DNA from: Arenicola marina
Taxonomy: Eukaryota > Annelida > Polychaeta > Arenicolidae
Direction of reading: 5' to 3'
Assembly (NCBI GenBank): GCA_964019135.1
Contig: OZ025260.1
Location: forward strand, 23,368,254 to 23,432,253
Length of the DNA stretch: 64,000 bases
Below, one piece after another: positions 45,497 to 57,784 of this stretch. Made by a program: the position numbers and the translations under genes. How positions within the stretch are numbered: the stretch's first letter is position 1; every line of letters starts with the position of its first letter. The notes below the pieces were generated by a model, which was not told the origin of the DNA, did not search any database, and saw only the letters and a program-made list of their open reading frames with translations.

Positions 45497-48400
45497 TTAC
45501 ACAAGATCATTAATATCAAAGACTTTTCTTTTCTTCTTTCTGCCTTTATTTTCGTCTCGCCGCTTCTGGGCTCTCTTTGTTCGAATCTTCTCCTCCTCTA
45601 GCTCCTTTAATCATAGGATTAACACAGGTTACATTGAGCTACATTTATCACAAACACCAGTTAGTATGATTACTATGTATATATAACCGCCCGGCGGCAC
45701 CACCGTCGGTCGTGCTTACCGCAGTTTATAATCTTCAAGACCAGATCATTGTAGATCTATTTGCATGCATAGAAGAATGTAGTCATAGTATAAAAGAGAT
45801 GAAAAGTTACGCACTGTTTTATGTCTAAACGTCTCCCTAGCATGATAGAAAAAAAAAGGTCTGCGACTTAAATTGTTTTCGCTCATGTCCCCCCACACCA
45901 TATACCACTCACCCTCTGACACTGCTGTATGTGCACACACCATGTCTTTGTCCACCCGATACAGCCTTCTAGGCTGAATTTTTGGGGATCTTCCCCGTAA
46001 CGTCTGGCCAGGCGCACAGAGAGCGTGTCTATGTCGGCGAGGCCTCCTGCCAGCTCGTCCAGCTGCCCCATCGCTTTCTGTCGTTCATAAGCGGGGAATA
46101 GGGCAACGAGTGAGTCTTACCCTCTGACACATTGGTGTGGGGAGTATGTGGGTGGGAAGTAAGGGGGGGGGGGGAGCTTATGTGGCAAGTACCTAATGAA
46201 GCTACCAACTGACGGGTTTTACGACCGTGAGCGGAAGGGGGTGGGGGTGGAGGGGGGGGGGAGGTGCTTGTGCAGGGCAACACAATAATTTTGAGTTCAG
46301 ACCGTACCGTTACCAATGAAGCAGAGCATTCTCGCCAAAATTGTTTGTGGTGGAGGTGGGGGGGGGGGGGCTCAGACCCATCCCCATGCCTCTGGATTAT
46401 CGCCTGCGATTGGTGGGTGTATATGTATCCGTCAGTTTACGTATGAAAATGTAGACTATTTATTTATTTTCAAGCCTTAAATTACTGAATATATGACTAA
46501 TTAGGATGGGGGGGAGGGGGGGGGGGGTCATGTTCCCAGATCACGAAGAATTAATTTCTGTATACCCAGATCACGATGAATTAAAAGAATAACTCCCCGC
46601 ATAAAATGGAAGGGCGGATACATGATAATAAATTGACGATTTCCCACTTCACGGTTTTTTAATATGTAAATTTCCAGCTCACGAATAATGAAAATCCTTG
46701 ATCACGGCGGTCGGCTAACACCTTATTCCCAGTTCACGAAGAATTATTTTCCTTATTCCCGATTCACGGTGAATTGAAAAGCCCATTCCCGAGGACGCGA
46801 GGAACCTTGCGCCCCCCCCCCACCCCCCTAGGATATGAGTACCGTGGATATTACAATGTAAAACACGGTGAACTAATTGCTTTCTATTCGGGATCGGAGA
46901 CGGAAGGATACCTGAACAAATGGCTTAAACTGATCCCGAATATTTTCATCACAATTGTCTAGGTAGGATGTTAACTTCTGGACGCCGGTTTGGGTGGCCT
47001 TGACATCTGCCTTGATGACGTCAACGCTCAGCCTACAAGATATTTGAGTAAAATCAGCAAGAGCATTAGAGGACATGAGGTCGTCGAAGGTCAGCTATAT
47101 GGAGTGTCACAAGATCCAGAATATTGAACAATATTGGACACTATTGGATCCCAGCAGCTCGCCCACGGTGTTAACCTGGCTGCCGGCCTGTGTATGTGTG
47201 TGTTCTAGGCTGAGTATCCACTCAGTGTTAACCTGGCTGGCGGCCTGTGTGTTTGTATGTGTTCTAGGCAGAGTATCCACTCAGTGTTAACCTGGCTGGC
47301 GGCCTGTGTATGTGTTCTAGGCAGAGTATCCACTCAGTGTTAACCTGGCTGGCGGCCTGTGTATGTGTGTGTGTTCTAGGCAGAGTATCCACTCAGTGTT
47401 TACCTGGCTGGCGGCCTGTGTGTTTGTGTGTGTTCTAGGCTAAGTATCCACTCAGTGTTAAACTGGCTGGCGGCCTGTGTGTGTGTGTGTGTGTGTGTGT
47501 TCTAGGCTGAGTATCCACTCAGTGTTAACCTGGCTGGCGGCCTGTGTGTGTGTGTTCTAGGCTGAGTATCCACTCAGTGTTTACCTGGCTGGCGGCCTGT
47601 GTGTGTGTGTGTTCTAGGCTGAGTATCCACTCAGTGTTAACCTGGCTGGCGGCCGGGGTATGTGTGTGTGTTCTAGGCTGAGTATCCACTCAGTGTTAAC
47701 CTGGCTGGCGGCCTGTGTATGTGTGTGTGTTCTAGGCTGAGTACCCACTCAGTGTTTACCTGGCTGGCGGCCTGGGTATGTGTGTGTGTTCTAGGCAGAG
47801 TATCCACTCAGTGTTAACCTGGCTGGCGGCCTGTGTGTGTGTGTGTGTTCTAGGCTGAGTATCCACTCGGTGTTAACCTGGCTGGCGACCTGTATATGTG
47901 TGTGTTCTAGGCAGAGTATCCACTCAGTGTTAACCTGGCTGGCGACCTGTATATGTGTGTGTGTTCTAGGCTGAGTATCCACTCAGTGTTAACCTGGCCG
48001 GTGGCCTGTGTATGTGTGTGTGTTCTAGGCTGAGTATCCACTCAGTGTTAACCTGGCTGGCGGCCTGTGTGTGTGTGTGTTCTAGGCTGAGTATCCACTC
48101 AGTGTTTACCTGGCTGGCGGCCTGTGTGTGTGTGTGTTCTAGGCTGAGTATCCACTCAGTGTTAACCTGGCTGGCGGCCTGTGTGTGTGTGTGTTCTAGG
48201 CTGAGTATCCACTCAGTGTTAACCTGGCCGGTGGCCTGTGTATGTGTGTGTGTTCTAGGCTGAGTATCCACTCAGTGTTAACCTGGCTGGCGGCCTGTGT
48301 GTGTGTGTTCTAGGCTGAGTATCCACTCAGTGTTAACCTGGCTGGCGGCCTGTGTGTGTGTGTGTTCTAGGCTGAGTATCCACTCAGTGTTAACCTGGCT

Positions 48401-51400
48401 GGCGGCCTGTGTATGTGTGTGTGTTCTAGGCTGAGTATCCACTCAGTGTTAACCTGGCTGGCGGCCTGTGTGTGTGTGTTCTAGGCTGAGTATCCACTCA
48501 ATGTTAACCTGGCTGGCGGCCTGTGTGTGTGTGTGTGTTCTAGGTAGGTTATCCACTCAGTGTTAACCTGGCTGGCGGCCTGTGTATGTGTGTGTGTTCT
48601 AGGCAGAGTATCAACCCAGTGTTTACCTGGCCGCCTCTGTTTGTGTTCTCAGCAGCTCATCCACAAAGCCCATCAAATCCTTGTCCGCTCGCTGAGCCAT
48701 CTGCACGATGACGTGTATGAAGTTGGTTCGAGGCTTATTGGACTTCACTCCTGCCAGCAGCGTCAGAGACTCCAGTGTAAGCCCCAGGGCGCCGCCAGAG
48801 TAGCAACCCTACGAGAGACAGAACGAAGGTCTTCATCGAGAGACACCCAGCGGTGAAACGTCCAACATGCTGAGCGATTGTATTGCATTGTAAAAAGTGA
48901 ACGCAACTCAAGAAGTAAAACACCAAATTATTCATTAGTTGACGATTACTCACGTGGTTAATATAGTTGCCAATCCGCACAGTGAGCCACAGGAAGTGTG
49001 TCAGGCTTGAAGGTCTCAAAAGGGCTTCGCAGGCTGTGATGATGACCCGGATCTGACCTTTAATGACGTCATAGTTTACGTCAAACTCGGCCCTGAGGGT
49101 GAGTCCATCCAGTCTGCGCTCGTAGGCAGGAAGTGACGTCAGCTGGAGATAAAACTTCTCCGCGTCTCCCAACTGACTCGGGTCACCGGAAAAGGACTTC
49201 AGTAGCGCCACCTGGCGAGAGGAGAAATAAACACAATCGTCAATTCCCAGCTAACAAGTTAGTCTTAAACAAGACCAAACCTATTGGTTTTATCTGACCA
49301 TTAGTGGCCGTAGACTTGTCCGGCAGGTGGCACCACAAGGACAATCTACCCACCTCATCTGCTGTGGGGAGGAGCTTCTTCAAGGCCACCAGCCTGGCCA
49401 CGCCCACCTCGGTCACGTGACCAGTCTTGATGCAGTCCACGATCTTCTCAGACGGAGACTTAAACTGCCTCAGGAAGATGTTCACGTTCATACTTCGCTT
49501 GCCATCCAAAAGTAAGATCTGAAGGAAATAACAAGGCGATAATTTACAAATTGATGCATACACCTTGACCCTCCATGACACAGCTCGAGGGCTGCCACTT
49601 TGGCGATACTTTTGGCTCGACAATCAATTGTTTATGGGATGCGATTCCTGTTATAAATACCCTGGGAGGACATAAAGAATTTAGAATTATATATTATATA
49701 TTATATAATATATAACTATATATTTCTTATTTCCACAGGTGGCCTGTGGTGTCTCCAGCAACCAACTCCAATGAGAGATGTACACCCGGACAAGATGTAG
49801 CGTGTGAAGGGGAGTCTGTGGGCGTTAACTCTCACCTTAGAGGACTTTTTGGTGTTGTTCATTTGGTCGGTGGCGCCCCCAGCGGTGGGAACCACGCGGC
49901 AGAAGAGATCCTCGATCGCCTGGAAGTCGATAGGGACCGGATCCTTGAGGGACCAGACCTCGCGCCAGATACTCGTGACATCTGGAGCGAGACGAGACCT
50001 TTGGTTTATACACTGGATGGGGTGTGACGTCACGACCACGAAGGGACGGAAGGAAGGAAAGGGAAATGTCTGACCCTTTGACCTGCCATGGGCTACGTGT
50101 CTGACCCTTTGACCTGCCATATACTATTTGTCTGAACCTTTGACCTGCTATGTATTATGTGCCATACCCTTTGACCTGTCATGGCCTTCTTGCCTGAATC
50201 TTTGACCTGTCAAGGGCTAGGATTTTGATCCTTTGACCTGCCATATACTATGTGTCTGACCCTTTGACCTGCCATATACTATGTGTCTGACCCTTTGACC
50301 TGCCATATACTATGTGTCTGAACCTTTGACCTGCTACGCATTATGTGCCAGACCCTTTGACCTGCCATGGCCTTCTTGCCTGAATTTTTGACCTGTCAAG
50401 GGCTAGGATTTTAATCCTTCGACCTGCCATAGGTTACATGACTTACCAGAACATCAGCGGGACAGCCCGTAGCGGGCTTGTTGGCATTATCCTCATCATA
50501 AGTAAGTTGATGGCATCTGCAACATTACGATATAAGTATCTTGTCTAACATTCTTTACACAATAATCCAGCAGCTCACCGTTGAAGGCCTCTTCGGGAAC
50601 TTTGCTCCAGTTGATGGTCCTCATTCGGACTTTGGGAGTCGGCATCCTCAGGGCGATCACGTGGCCTGTAGCCAGGCCGGCCGCAGGGTGGCCTAGTCCC
50701 AGTCGGGGTGGTGGGGGAGGGCCTCCCATACCTGGTAGTGGCGGTGGTGGGGGAGGGGCTCCCATACCTGGTAGTGCCGGTGGTGGGGGAGGGCCTCCCA
50801 TACCTGGTAGTGGCGGTGGTGGGGGAGGGGCTCTCATACCTGGTAGTGGCGGTGGTGGGGGAGGGGCTCCCATACCTGGTAGTGGCGGTGGTGGGAGAGG
50901 GGCTCCCATACCTGGTAGTGGCGGTGGTGGGGGAGGGGCCCCCATACCTGGTAGTGCCGGTGGTGGGGGAGGGCCTCCCATACCTGGTAGTGGCGGTGGT
51001 GGGGGAGGGGCTCCCATACCTGGTAGTGGCGGTGGTGGGAGAGGGGCTCCCATACCTGGTAGTGGCGGTGGTGGGGGAGGGGCCCCCATACCTGGTAGTG
51101 GCGGTGGTGGGGGAGGGGCTCCCATACCTGCCATAGGAGGTGGTGGGGGAGAGGCTTCTATGCCTGGCAAAGGCGGAGCTGGGGGAGGCGTGGTACTGTC
51201 TACTTGACTTGGCTGTAGAGATAACTCAATACCCGTAGCTGGGTCAGAATTTTCTGGAGTCCGACTGACATCCTTTGAAATATCAGTATCATCTTCTAGA
51301 TTATCAAGGTCATATCCTGGATTGTCAAGGTTATTTCCTGCATTGTCAAGGTTATTTCCTGCATTGTCAAGGTCATTTCCTGGATTGTCAAGGTCGTCTC

Positions 51401-54400
51401 CAGGTTTACCAAGGTCCCTGGCCTTGGCGATAGCATCCTTGGCCTGCCGCTGCCGCTGACTGGGCATCTGCTCTACGTGGGTCTGGATAGCTGTCCATAC
51501 CACGTCTCTGTAACCAACACATACCACGTCTCTGTAGCCAACATATACCACGTCTCTGTAACCAACATATACCACGTCTCTGTAACCAACATATACCACG
51601 TCTCTGTAACAACAACATATACCACGTCTCTGTAACCAATATATACCACGTCTCTGTAACCAACACATACCACGTCTCTGTAACCAACATATACCACGTC
51701 TCTATAACCAACATATACCACGTCTCTGTAACCAACATATAGCACGTCGCTGTAACCAACATATACCACGTCTCCATAACCAACATATACCACGTCTCTG
51801 TAACCAACACATACCGCGTCTCTAACCAACATATAGCACGTCTCTGTAACCAACATATACCACGTCTCTGTAACCAACATATACCACGTCTCTAACCAAC
51901 ATATACCACGTCTGTGTAACCAACATATACCCCGTCTCTGTAACCAACATATACCACGTCTTTGTAACCAATATATACCACGTCTCTGTACCCAACATAT
52001 AGCACGTCTCTGTAACCAACATATACCACGTCTCCATAACCAACATATACCACGTCTCTAACCAACATATACCACATCTCTGTAACCAACATATACCACG
52101 TCTCTGTAACCAACATATACCACGTCTCTGTAACCAACATATAGCACGTCTCTGTAACCAACATATACCACGTCTCCATAACCAACATATACCACGTCTC
52201 TGTAACCAACCCATACCGCGTCTCTAACCAACATATAGCACGTCTCTGTAACCAACATATACCACGTCTCTGTAACCAACATATACCACGTCTCTAACCA
52301 ACATATACCACGTCTGTGTAACCAACATATACCACGTCTCTGTAACCAACATATACCACGTCTTTGTAACCAATATATACCACGTCTCTGTACCCAACAT
52401 ATAGCACGTCTCTGTAACCAACATATACCACGTCTCCATAACCAACATATACCACGTCTCTAACCAACATATACCACATCTCTGTAACCAACATATACCA
52501 CGTCTCTGTAACCAACATATACCACGTCTCTGTAACCAACATATACCACGTCTCTGTAACCAACATATACCACGTCTTTGTAACCAATATATACCTCGTC
52601 TCTGTAACCAACATATACCACGTCTCTGTAACCAACATATATTACGCCTCTAGAACAAGAGATTATAAAGGGTGTGTGAGGGGGTTGGTCTGAGAGTTGG
52701 TGTTTGAGAAAGTCCGTCTGAGGTTTGGTGTTTGACGGGGTTCGGCTGAGAGGGCATTTTACAGTTGACCACAAACTCTCTCAATAAAGAGACATGTATT
52801 AAAGTTAAGCGAATTTCAAACATGTATTAAAGTCAAGCGACTTTCAGACATGTATTAAAGTCAAGCGACTTTCAGACATTAATCGACATTGTCCAAGTCC
52901 AGGGTTCATTTATTTTCCTAAAGGTGCAGGTATTGAAACATTAATGGTGGATGAAATATTTTTTAACATAGGACGCACAACCGGTAAGACTATATGTGTG
53001 TATTTTATCAATAACATTAGATGGCTCAGTATTAACTAGTTTGCTGATGCTATATTTCATACCTGTGGTTGCAAAGTCGTGATAGTGTCTGTTGGTGTGT
53101 AGCATTTGCTTGTTTCTGGTATTGTATGTGTGAACATCTTCAGTACGATAGAATATTATTTTCGAATAGTAAGACGGAAGCCCATCGTTTTCAAGTTTGT
53201 GATAGAATTTTAACATGGGTTACCTGTGACTATCGGGAAGCTTCAACAACCGAAGACGTATAAATACGGAGTCTGTATGCGCATTATAGCTACTTCTCGT
53301 TAGTAAACGTATAGCTTTTTTGTGTAGTTTATGCGGCCTTTCCCATTGATGAGAGAGGGGGGGTGGGGGGATAGGAGGGATACGCCCTCTGAATCGCGAA
53401 TCCCCAAGAATTACGGAGAGTAATATCGAATCTCCAAGATTGAGACATTTTAAAGCTGGGCGCGAAAGAAAACGCCTTAATGGTGATATCGCAAATATCG
53501 AGGAATTCGTAGACTGCTATAACGGATCGCGGTAAATAAGGAGTGGGTCTTCGCGTTGCACCAGGAATTGTAAGCAAAAATTGCCAACAGCAAATGGCGA
53601 ATCTCCAAGAATTCCTGGATGCCAATCGCGGAGATCGGAAAAGATATTCCCCCCCTACTCATTAATATCTCAACGCCAGAATGCTGTAGTTAAGGTGTAG
53701 GACTAGTAATGACTAGTAGATAAGTTGTAAAGCCTCTGGTGGCAGAATGAAGTTTAGGGTCCTTAAAATACCAACATTTTTTTATATGTTCCCAGTTACT
53801 CCATCAACATGTGATTGGCGATTCAAGCTTGGAGTTATTGTGAGGCCGAGTAGATTATTCTTATAGGTTCGTCTACACGTTTTAATCGCGTGGTAGCTAT
53901 AATTAGGTTTAGGACTGTTACATGTTTTGTGGCGTATGAAATACCATATATTTGCATTTACATTAAATTTATTTGTTCTAAACCAGGTAGAAATATTTAC
54001 CAATTCATTATTTAACAAGTCCGTTTGGTCCTTGGTCGAGCCAACATAACCGCTTTGGCATAACATACTAAAGTGTCATCGGCATAAATAATGAATCTGT
54101 AAACCTTACTAGAAGCTGTAACGTCATTGATATAGATGATGACTATCAGAGTTCCAAGTATAGGAGCCTTGTAGAACCCCTGCTACCGCTACAGATGAGA
54201 GTTCTGAATTGACGTTCTTTAGTTGGGTATATATATGCTTTCGAGTTTCCAAATAGTTTACTATCAATAATAATGCTTCATCTTGAACACCGTAGTGCTT
54301 GAGTTTACGAGACAAAATGCTGTGGTCTATAGTGTGAGATCTAGGTATTTATGGATTGGTACGTCTCTTTTGTCCATGCTATCTATTGTTCTATCGATTA

Positions 54401-57400
54401 GCCCCAGAACAGCTAATTTAGTTTTTTGAGAAACCCATATTGACTTTCATTTAGCAAATTGTTATCGACTGAATGATCGTACATCTGGCCAGCAACAATA
54501 TTTTTGAGATAGCAGGTAGTATCGCAATTGGCCTGTAGTTACCTTACTGGTATTCGTCGCCTTCTTTATAAATGGGCATAAATTTAGCCATTTTGAGTTG
54601 ATCTGGAAACAAACTGGTGAGAAGAGTTTTAGTTATTATGATTACGAGGGGCCCACTTACTTTCTGTTTTAAGCTCTTTAATAGTTTGACAGCTTATTTT
54701 AGGTCTTAGGTTATCAATCACTCCTTCAACGGTAGTTCTGCTGACTTCACTGAAACGGAGTGTATTGGTACAAGGATTATGCAAATATTTTTGATTATAT
54801 TTTCCTGTTCGTCTTGTTGGTGGTTTTTAGACAAGTTTTCGCATATATTTACAAAGTATTCTTTAAGATGATTTGCGACAATGTTGCGATACATTGTTCC
54901 CATGGATCATAGAGTAATACGGAAATTGCTTCTTATTTTTGAAGGATATAATATTTTCCTCATGGTATTCCACGTGTTGTTAACATCGCTTTTGTATTTG
55001 TTGAATGTAGAGTAATAATAAGTCTGTTTGGCTGTCTGTATGCGGTGTTCAATATCTTATTATATATCTGAAGATTTGGTTTCAATCCATCATAATTCGG
55101 ATCATCTGAGGCTGTTTCATGTAAACGTTTATATAATTTATCTCGATAAGATAATGATTTGAGAATGCCTGCGGTAATCCATTTAGTCTTTTTTAGTGTA
55201 AGCAGCCGGTCCTCAAAAAGAACATAATTCTCCCTTGGGTCCGCGTCTTCACTTATGTGATACAGTTGGTGAAAATCGTAAGAAGAGAGGGCTTCTTTTA
55301 ATTTATTTGGCCACTCTGCATCATGTTTTTAAATTCTGATATGTCTGGGAGATGTGCAGCGTTGTCGGGTGGTGTTGAATGAGAAGAAATAAGGTATGTG
55401 ATCCGATATGGCACCATTGTTGTATTACACCAACATTAACATGCATCATGTTCGATATGAGTTTACAGAAGAAATGGTATATCAACGTTGCGTATTGATA
55501 GGCAAGTGGGTAACGTTATCTTTAGACAAAGAGCTGTGGCCCGTAATGGAATCAAAGAATTATGTTGCAACCGCCTTTTCAACAATCTTCAAAAGGTCAA
55601 TATTTGTATCACCTGAAATTACAATATCTTTGTTATGTATCTCAAAGTAGCCCGAGGCTTGGTTCATTTCCTCAATAAGTGTTCGATCATTTTGATTTAG
55701 ATCCCGAGGTAGTCTACAAGTTACCGATTAAATTATTCTTCTGCAGATTTCGGACTGATACTTCAATAAATAGGCCTTCCCAAACGGACATTTATGCAAC
55801 CAATGTTGCAATTTTGTAGCACAAGTCTTCGCTTAAGTACACTATAAAGCCACCATGTTCACTACGGAACTTACCCTGAGAAATAATATTATAACCATTA
55901 CCATGAATCCACATATGGTGTTATATATTGATCATTATGCGCCCGTTGTCATAACAAACCCATGCATATGTGTATGGCAACAACCGAGAACGAGATATGA
56001 ATATGAAATTGACAGGCGGAAAGCCGGAATAAACTATTGAACTTTATATCTTTATTTCCAACTTGTGCATCTGCGAACTAAACACACCACATATTCAGCC
56101 ATCAAAATAATAAAGAAGTTTATGCTGCAGCAATATTGCAAAACTTTGCCGCTATCCACAATTTTGGAAAACCTCGACTGGTGCAAAGAGTCCTGTGAAA
56201 TGATTTGGTGTTATCTTACAGTTATCTCACAATACTTCCAGGATAATGGCATAGAATGTATAACATTTAATTATTTTGTCTGAATTGCGTCCGGAAGAGT
56301 TAACTTACAAGATTATATGGACGATAACACGTATCTGCTTAGTTGTGTGCAGAAAATGTTGTCATGGGGCACGCCATCTTGACAGCTCGCAAAAACCGGA
56401 CTAATACCCAGAATGCATTGCACATGCAGTGGCGCCTCACAGTAGAATAATCTAAACTATGCTTTGCGAAGTCGTCTATATGATGTGGGGGAAAAGCCCA
56501 AGACATAGTCAGAATCGATCATTCAATAGGTCGTTCTCAAAAAATAATCGATCACTATTCACAATATGCATGATCAACAAATAAAGCCGAACTTACATCT
56601 AGGTTAGTTGGCGCGAAAATTACAGCCTCGACAGTTCGGTGTTGATGCCAGTGCTTGAACAGATATCTTAATGTTTTCAGGTGGTTTAATTTGCTGCACG
56701 TACCAAAATGTGAGCCATTTTACACAGTCACGGAAACTGCTTCAATATTTACTCCTCAATGTATGAATTTTCTTATTTTTACGGATTAATTCACCCAGGA
56801 GCTGGCCTTTATACGGGTATAAGAAAACGTTCTCACCTGAGTTCTGCTGTCGGTTCGATGTCTTGGAGCGTCTTGAGGATGCTCAGCAAAGAGGCGACGT
56901 TAGGGATCTCTGGTGGCTGAGACAGTGAATAAACAACAGCAAATGACGCACGTTATCGTTTGGTGCACATGTTAATCAAATTATAATTAAAAATAAATGT
57001 CAGTGCACATTTATTACGAATATATATATTTCTGTTAATAACAACTTTGTTTAAAAAAACTTACTTAATTGTCAATAGCTTTTTGATAATAATAATACTA
57101 TTTGTGCCACAGTATTATGGTTACATGTCACCACGCAAAAAACGGGCTTTGTTCAATGCCGTAAAACTTCTAGATAAAAAGTTAAAAAGAGCAGGGGATC
57201 TTTATTTGTTTATCTCAATAAATAGTTATATACCTCTTATTTATCGTATTCGTTGAAAAAAGGACGTCATACATACCTGCTGAAAGGCATTTTTACAAAG
57301 GGCATGAAAAGCAAGGGCGGTCACAGTAAAAATCATCTTATATCGATGAAAATGGAGAGAAAAATCAATCCAAGCAGCTAATCGCGCGAAAATCACTCGA

Positions 57401-57453
57401 TCAACTACGGGGTGTTTACGTATATTTCCCTTGAACATTGTATCGGTTGCCAT
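45497..57453 (-). CDS. FHDC1/INF-like formin, unit 3 (776 aa model)
   Basis: The longest copy. Exons: E1 57453-57277, E2 56916-56837, E3 51507-50579, E4 49981-49836, E5 49518-49354, E6 49211-48954, E7 48808-48627, E8 47032-46912, E9 46077-45913, E10 45604-45497. The sum is 2331 nt with no in-frame stop. The start ATG in E1 is supported because an in-frame stop lies shortly upstream here, whereas units 1 and 2 stay open. E3 has about 13 FH1 repeats. Intron 2 is enlarged by a LINE and the 24-bp acceptor-like array. E7 uses TAG instead of CAG as acceptor. FH2 exons differ from units 1-2 by scattered, mostly conservative changes, which suggests the coding sequence has been under constraint. Confidence 0.8.
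47165..48626. repeat. GT-rich minisatellite derived from the E7 splice donor, unit 3
   Basis: About 24 monomers. At least four (near 47400, 47582, 47755 and 48107) carry GTAAAC exactly as in the real E7 donor, rather than the GTTAAC of the other monomers. Confidence 0.9.
50065..50440. repeat. 31-bp minisatellite in intron 3, unit 3
   Basis: About 12 monomers, partly as a higher-order block. Here the array is separated from the E3 donor by about 130 bases of unique DNA (donor ACG/GTGAGCTGC), so units 1 and 2 seem to have lost that spacer. Confidence 0.85.
50700..51180 (-). repeat. FH1 proline repeat, unit 3 (about 13 copies)
   Basis: 36-bp in-frame repeat. Variants [23 protein letters not shown] and [11 protein letters not shown] recur in the same order, which indicates multi-monomer block duplication. 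Confidence 0.88.
51298..51405 (-). repeat. 21-bp acidic coding repeat in E3, unit 3
   Basis: Four to five in-frame [14 protein letters not shown] repeats, the same element as in unit 2. Confidence 0.75.
51508..52650. repeat. 24-bp minisatellite derived from the E3 splice acceptor, unit 3
   Basis: About 48 copies of the same monomer, including 22-bp short and 26-bp long variants. A 402-bp higher-order period is visible: the variant GCGTCTCTAACC at about 51816 recurs at 52218, and the variant with TGTGTAACC at about 51911 recurs at 52313. Confidence 0.88.
52890..55895 (-). mobile_element. CR1/Jockey-type LINE, 5' truncated and decayed, unit 3 only
   Basis: Minus-strand non-LTR retrotransposon in formin intron 2. 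From its 5' side: endonuclease with a GDTNIDLL motif near 55610; [11 protein letters not shown] linker near 54840; RT blocks with [26 protein letters not shown] near 54310-54240 and VLQGS near 54170; thumb with [14 protein letters not shown] near 53970; LLVLHLNYS near 53700; C-terminal [17 protein letters not shown] near 53300 and [11 protein letters not shown] near 53120. Many frameshifts and stops. A ~320-bp insertion interrupts it. Units 1 and 2 lack it: their sequence AAACATGAATCC spans the empty site. Confidence 0.85.
53345..53666. mobile_element. Putative MITE nested in the LINE
   Basis: A block between conserved LINE parts, with imperfect terminal inverted repeats: left ATTGATGAGAGAGGGGGGG, right (reverse complement) ATTAATGAGTAGGGGGGG. 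The interior has degenerate repeats of CGAATCTCCAAGAATT. About 322 bp and noncoding. A clear target-site duplication was not seen. Confidence 0.55.
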
Positions 57454-57520
57454 GACGCGATATTATGGTCATTGTGACGTCACTCGTTATTGTATGGCGC
57501 GAACTAAAGTTGTGACTTAG
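57454..57520 (-). promoter_or_regulatory. Candidate formin promoter/5' UTR, unit 3
   Basis: CRE TGACGTCA at 57475-57482 is conserved despite strong divergence of the surrounding spacer, as is the GGCGCGAAC motif near 57495. Conservation of these two motifs across the diverged copy is the best argument that they matter. Confidence 0.45.
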
Positions 57521-57784
57521 TTTCACAAATGGCATTTTAAGCAAGGTTTGTCGCAGTAAAAACGTATTTCGATCCCCGTACACATTATAAAATCATAGAC
57601 ATAAATGAAATACATTTATGTCTTTGATAAAATCGAGCGAGTAGCTGGCGGTAAGTGCGTACTTTAGTAGTAAGGCACTTCAGGGCGACAGTCTCGGGCG
57701 TTCTCGTTGCGACATTTCAAGGGAGTCGACAGATATGTAATACATACATGTAGACATGGGAATAAAATAATATAGTATTATTAG

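Larger units (their letters stand above)
36989..57720. repeat. Segmental tandem duplication, unit 3 (mosaic)
   Basis: The third copy. From 36989 to about 45640 it matches units 1 and 2 almost as well as they match each other, apart from a ~665-base deletion at 39290. From about 45640 to 57720 substitutions and indels become frequent in introns and spacer, although the exons still align. It carries a ~3-kb LINE (52890-55895) absent from the other units. Homology fades near 57720, just before a G-rich element. The sharp change in divergence suggests that the right part descends from a different haplotype or an older copy. Confidence 0.88.

Noticed and set aside
50581-51207. 208-codon plus-strand frame rich in glycine ([12 protein letters not shown])
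   Set aside because: The antisense shadow of the FH1 proline repeat on the minus strand.
51406-52638. Long minus-strand open frames made of WYMLVTET or GYRDVVYV repeats
   Set aside because: They are translations of the 24-bp array in three frames. Only the frame entering E3 could ever be coding.
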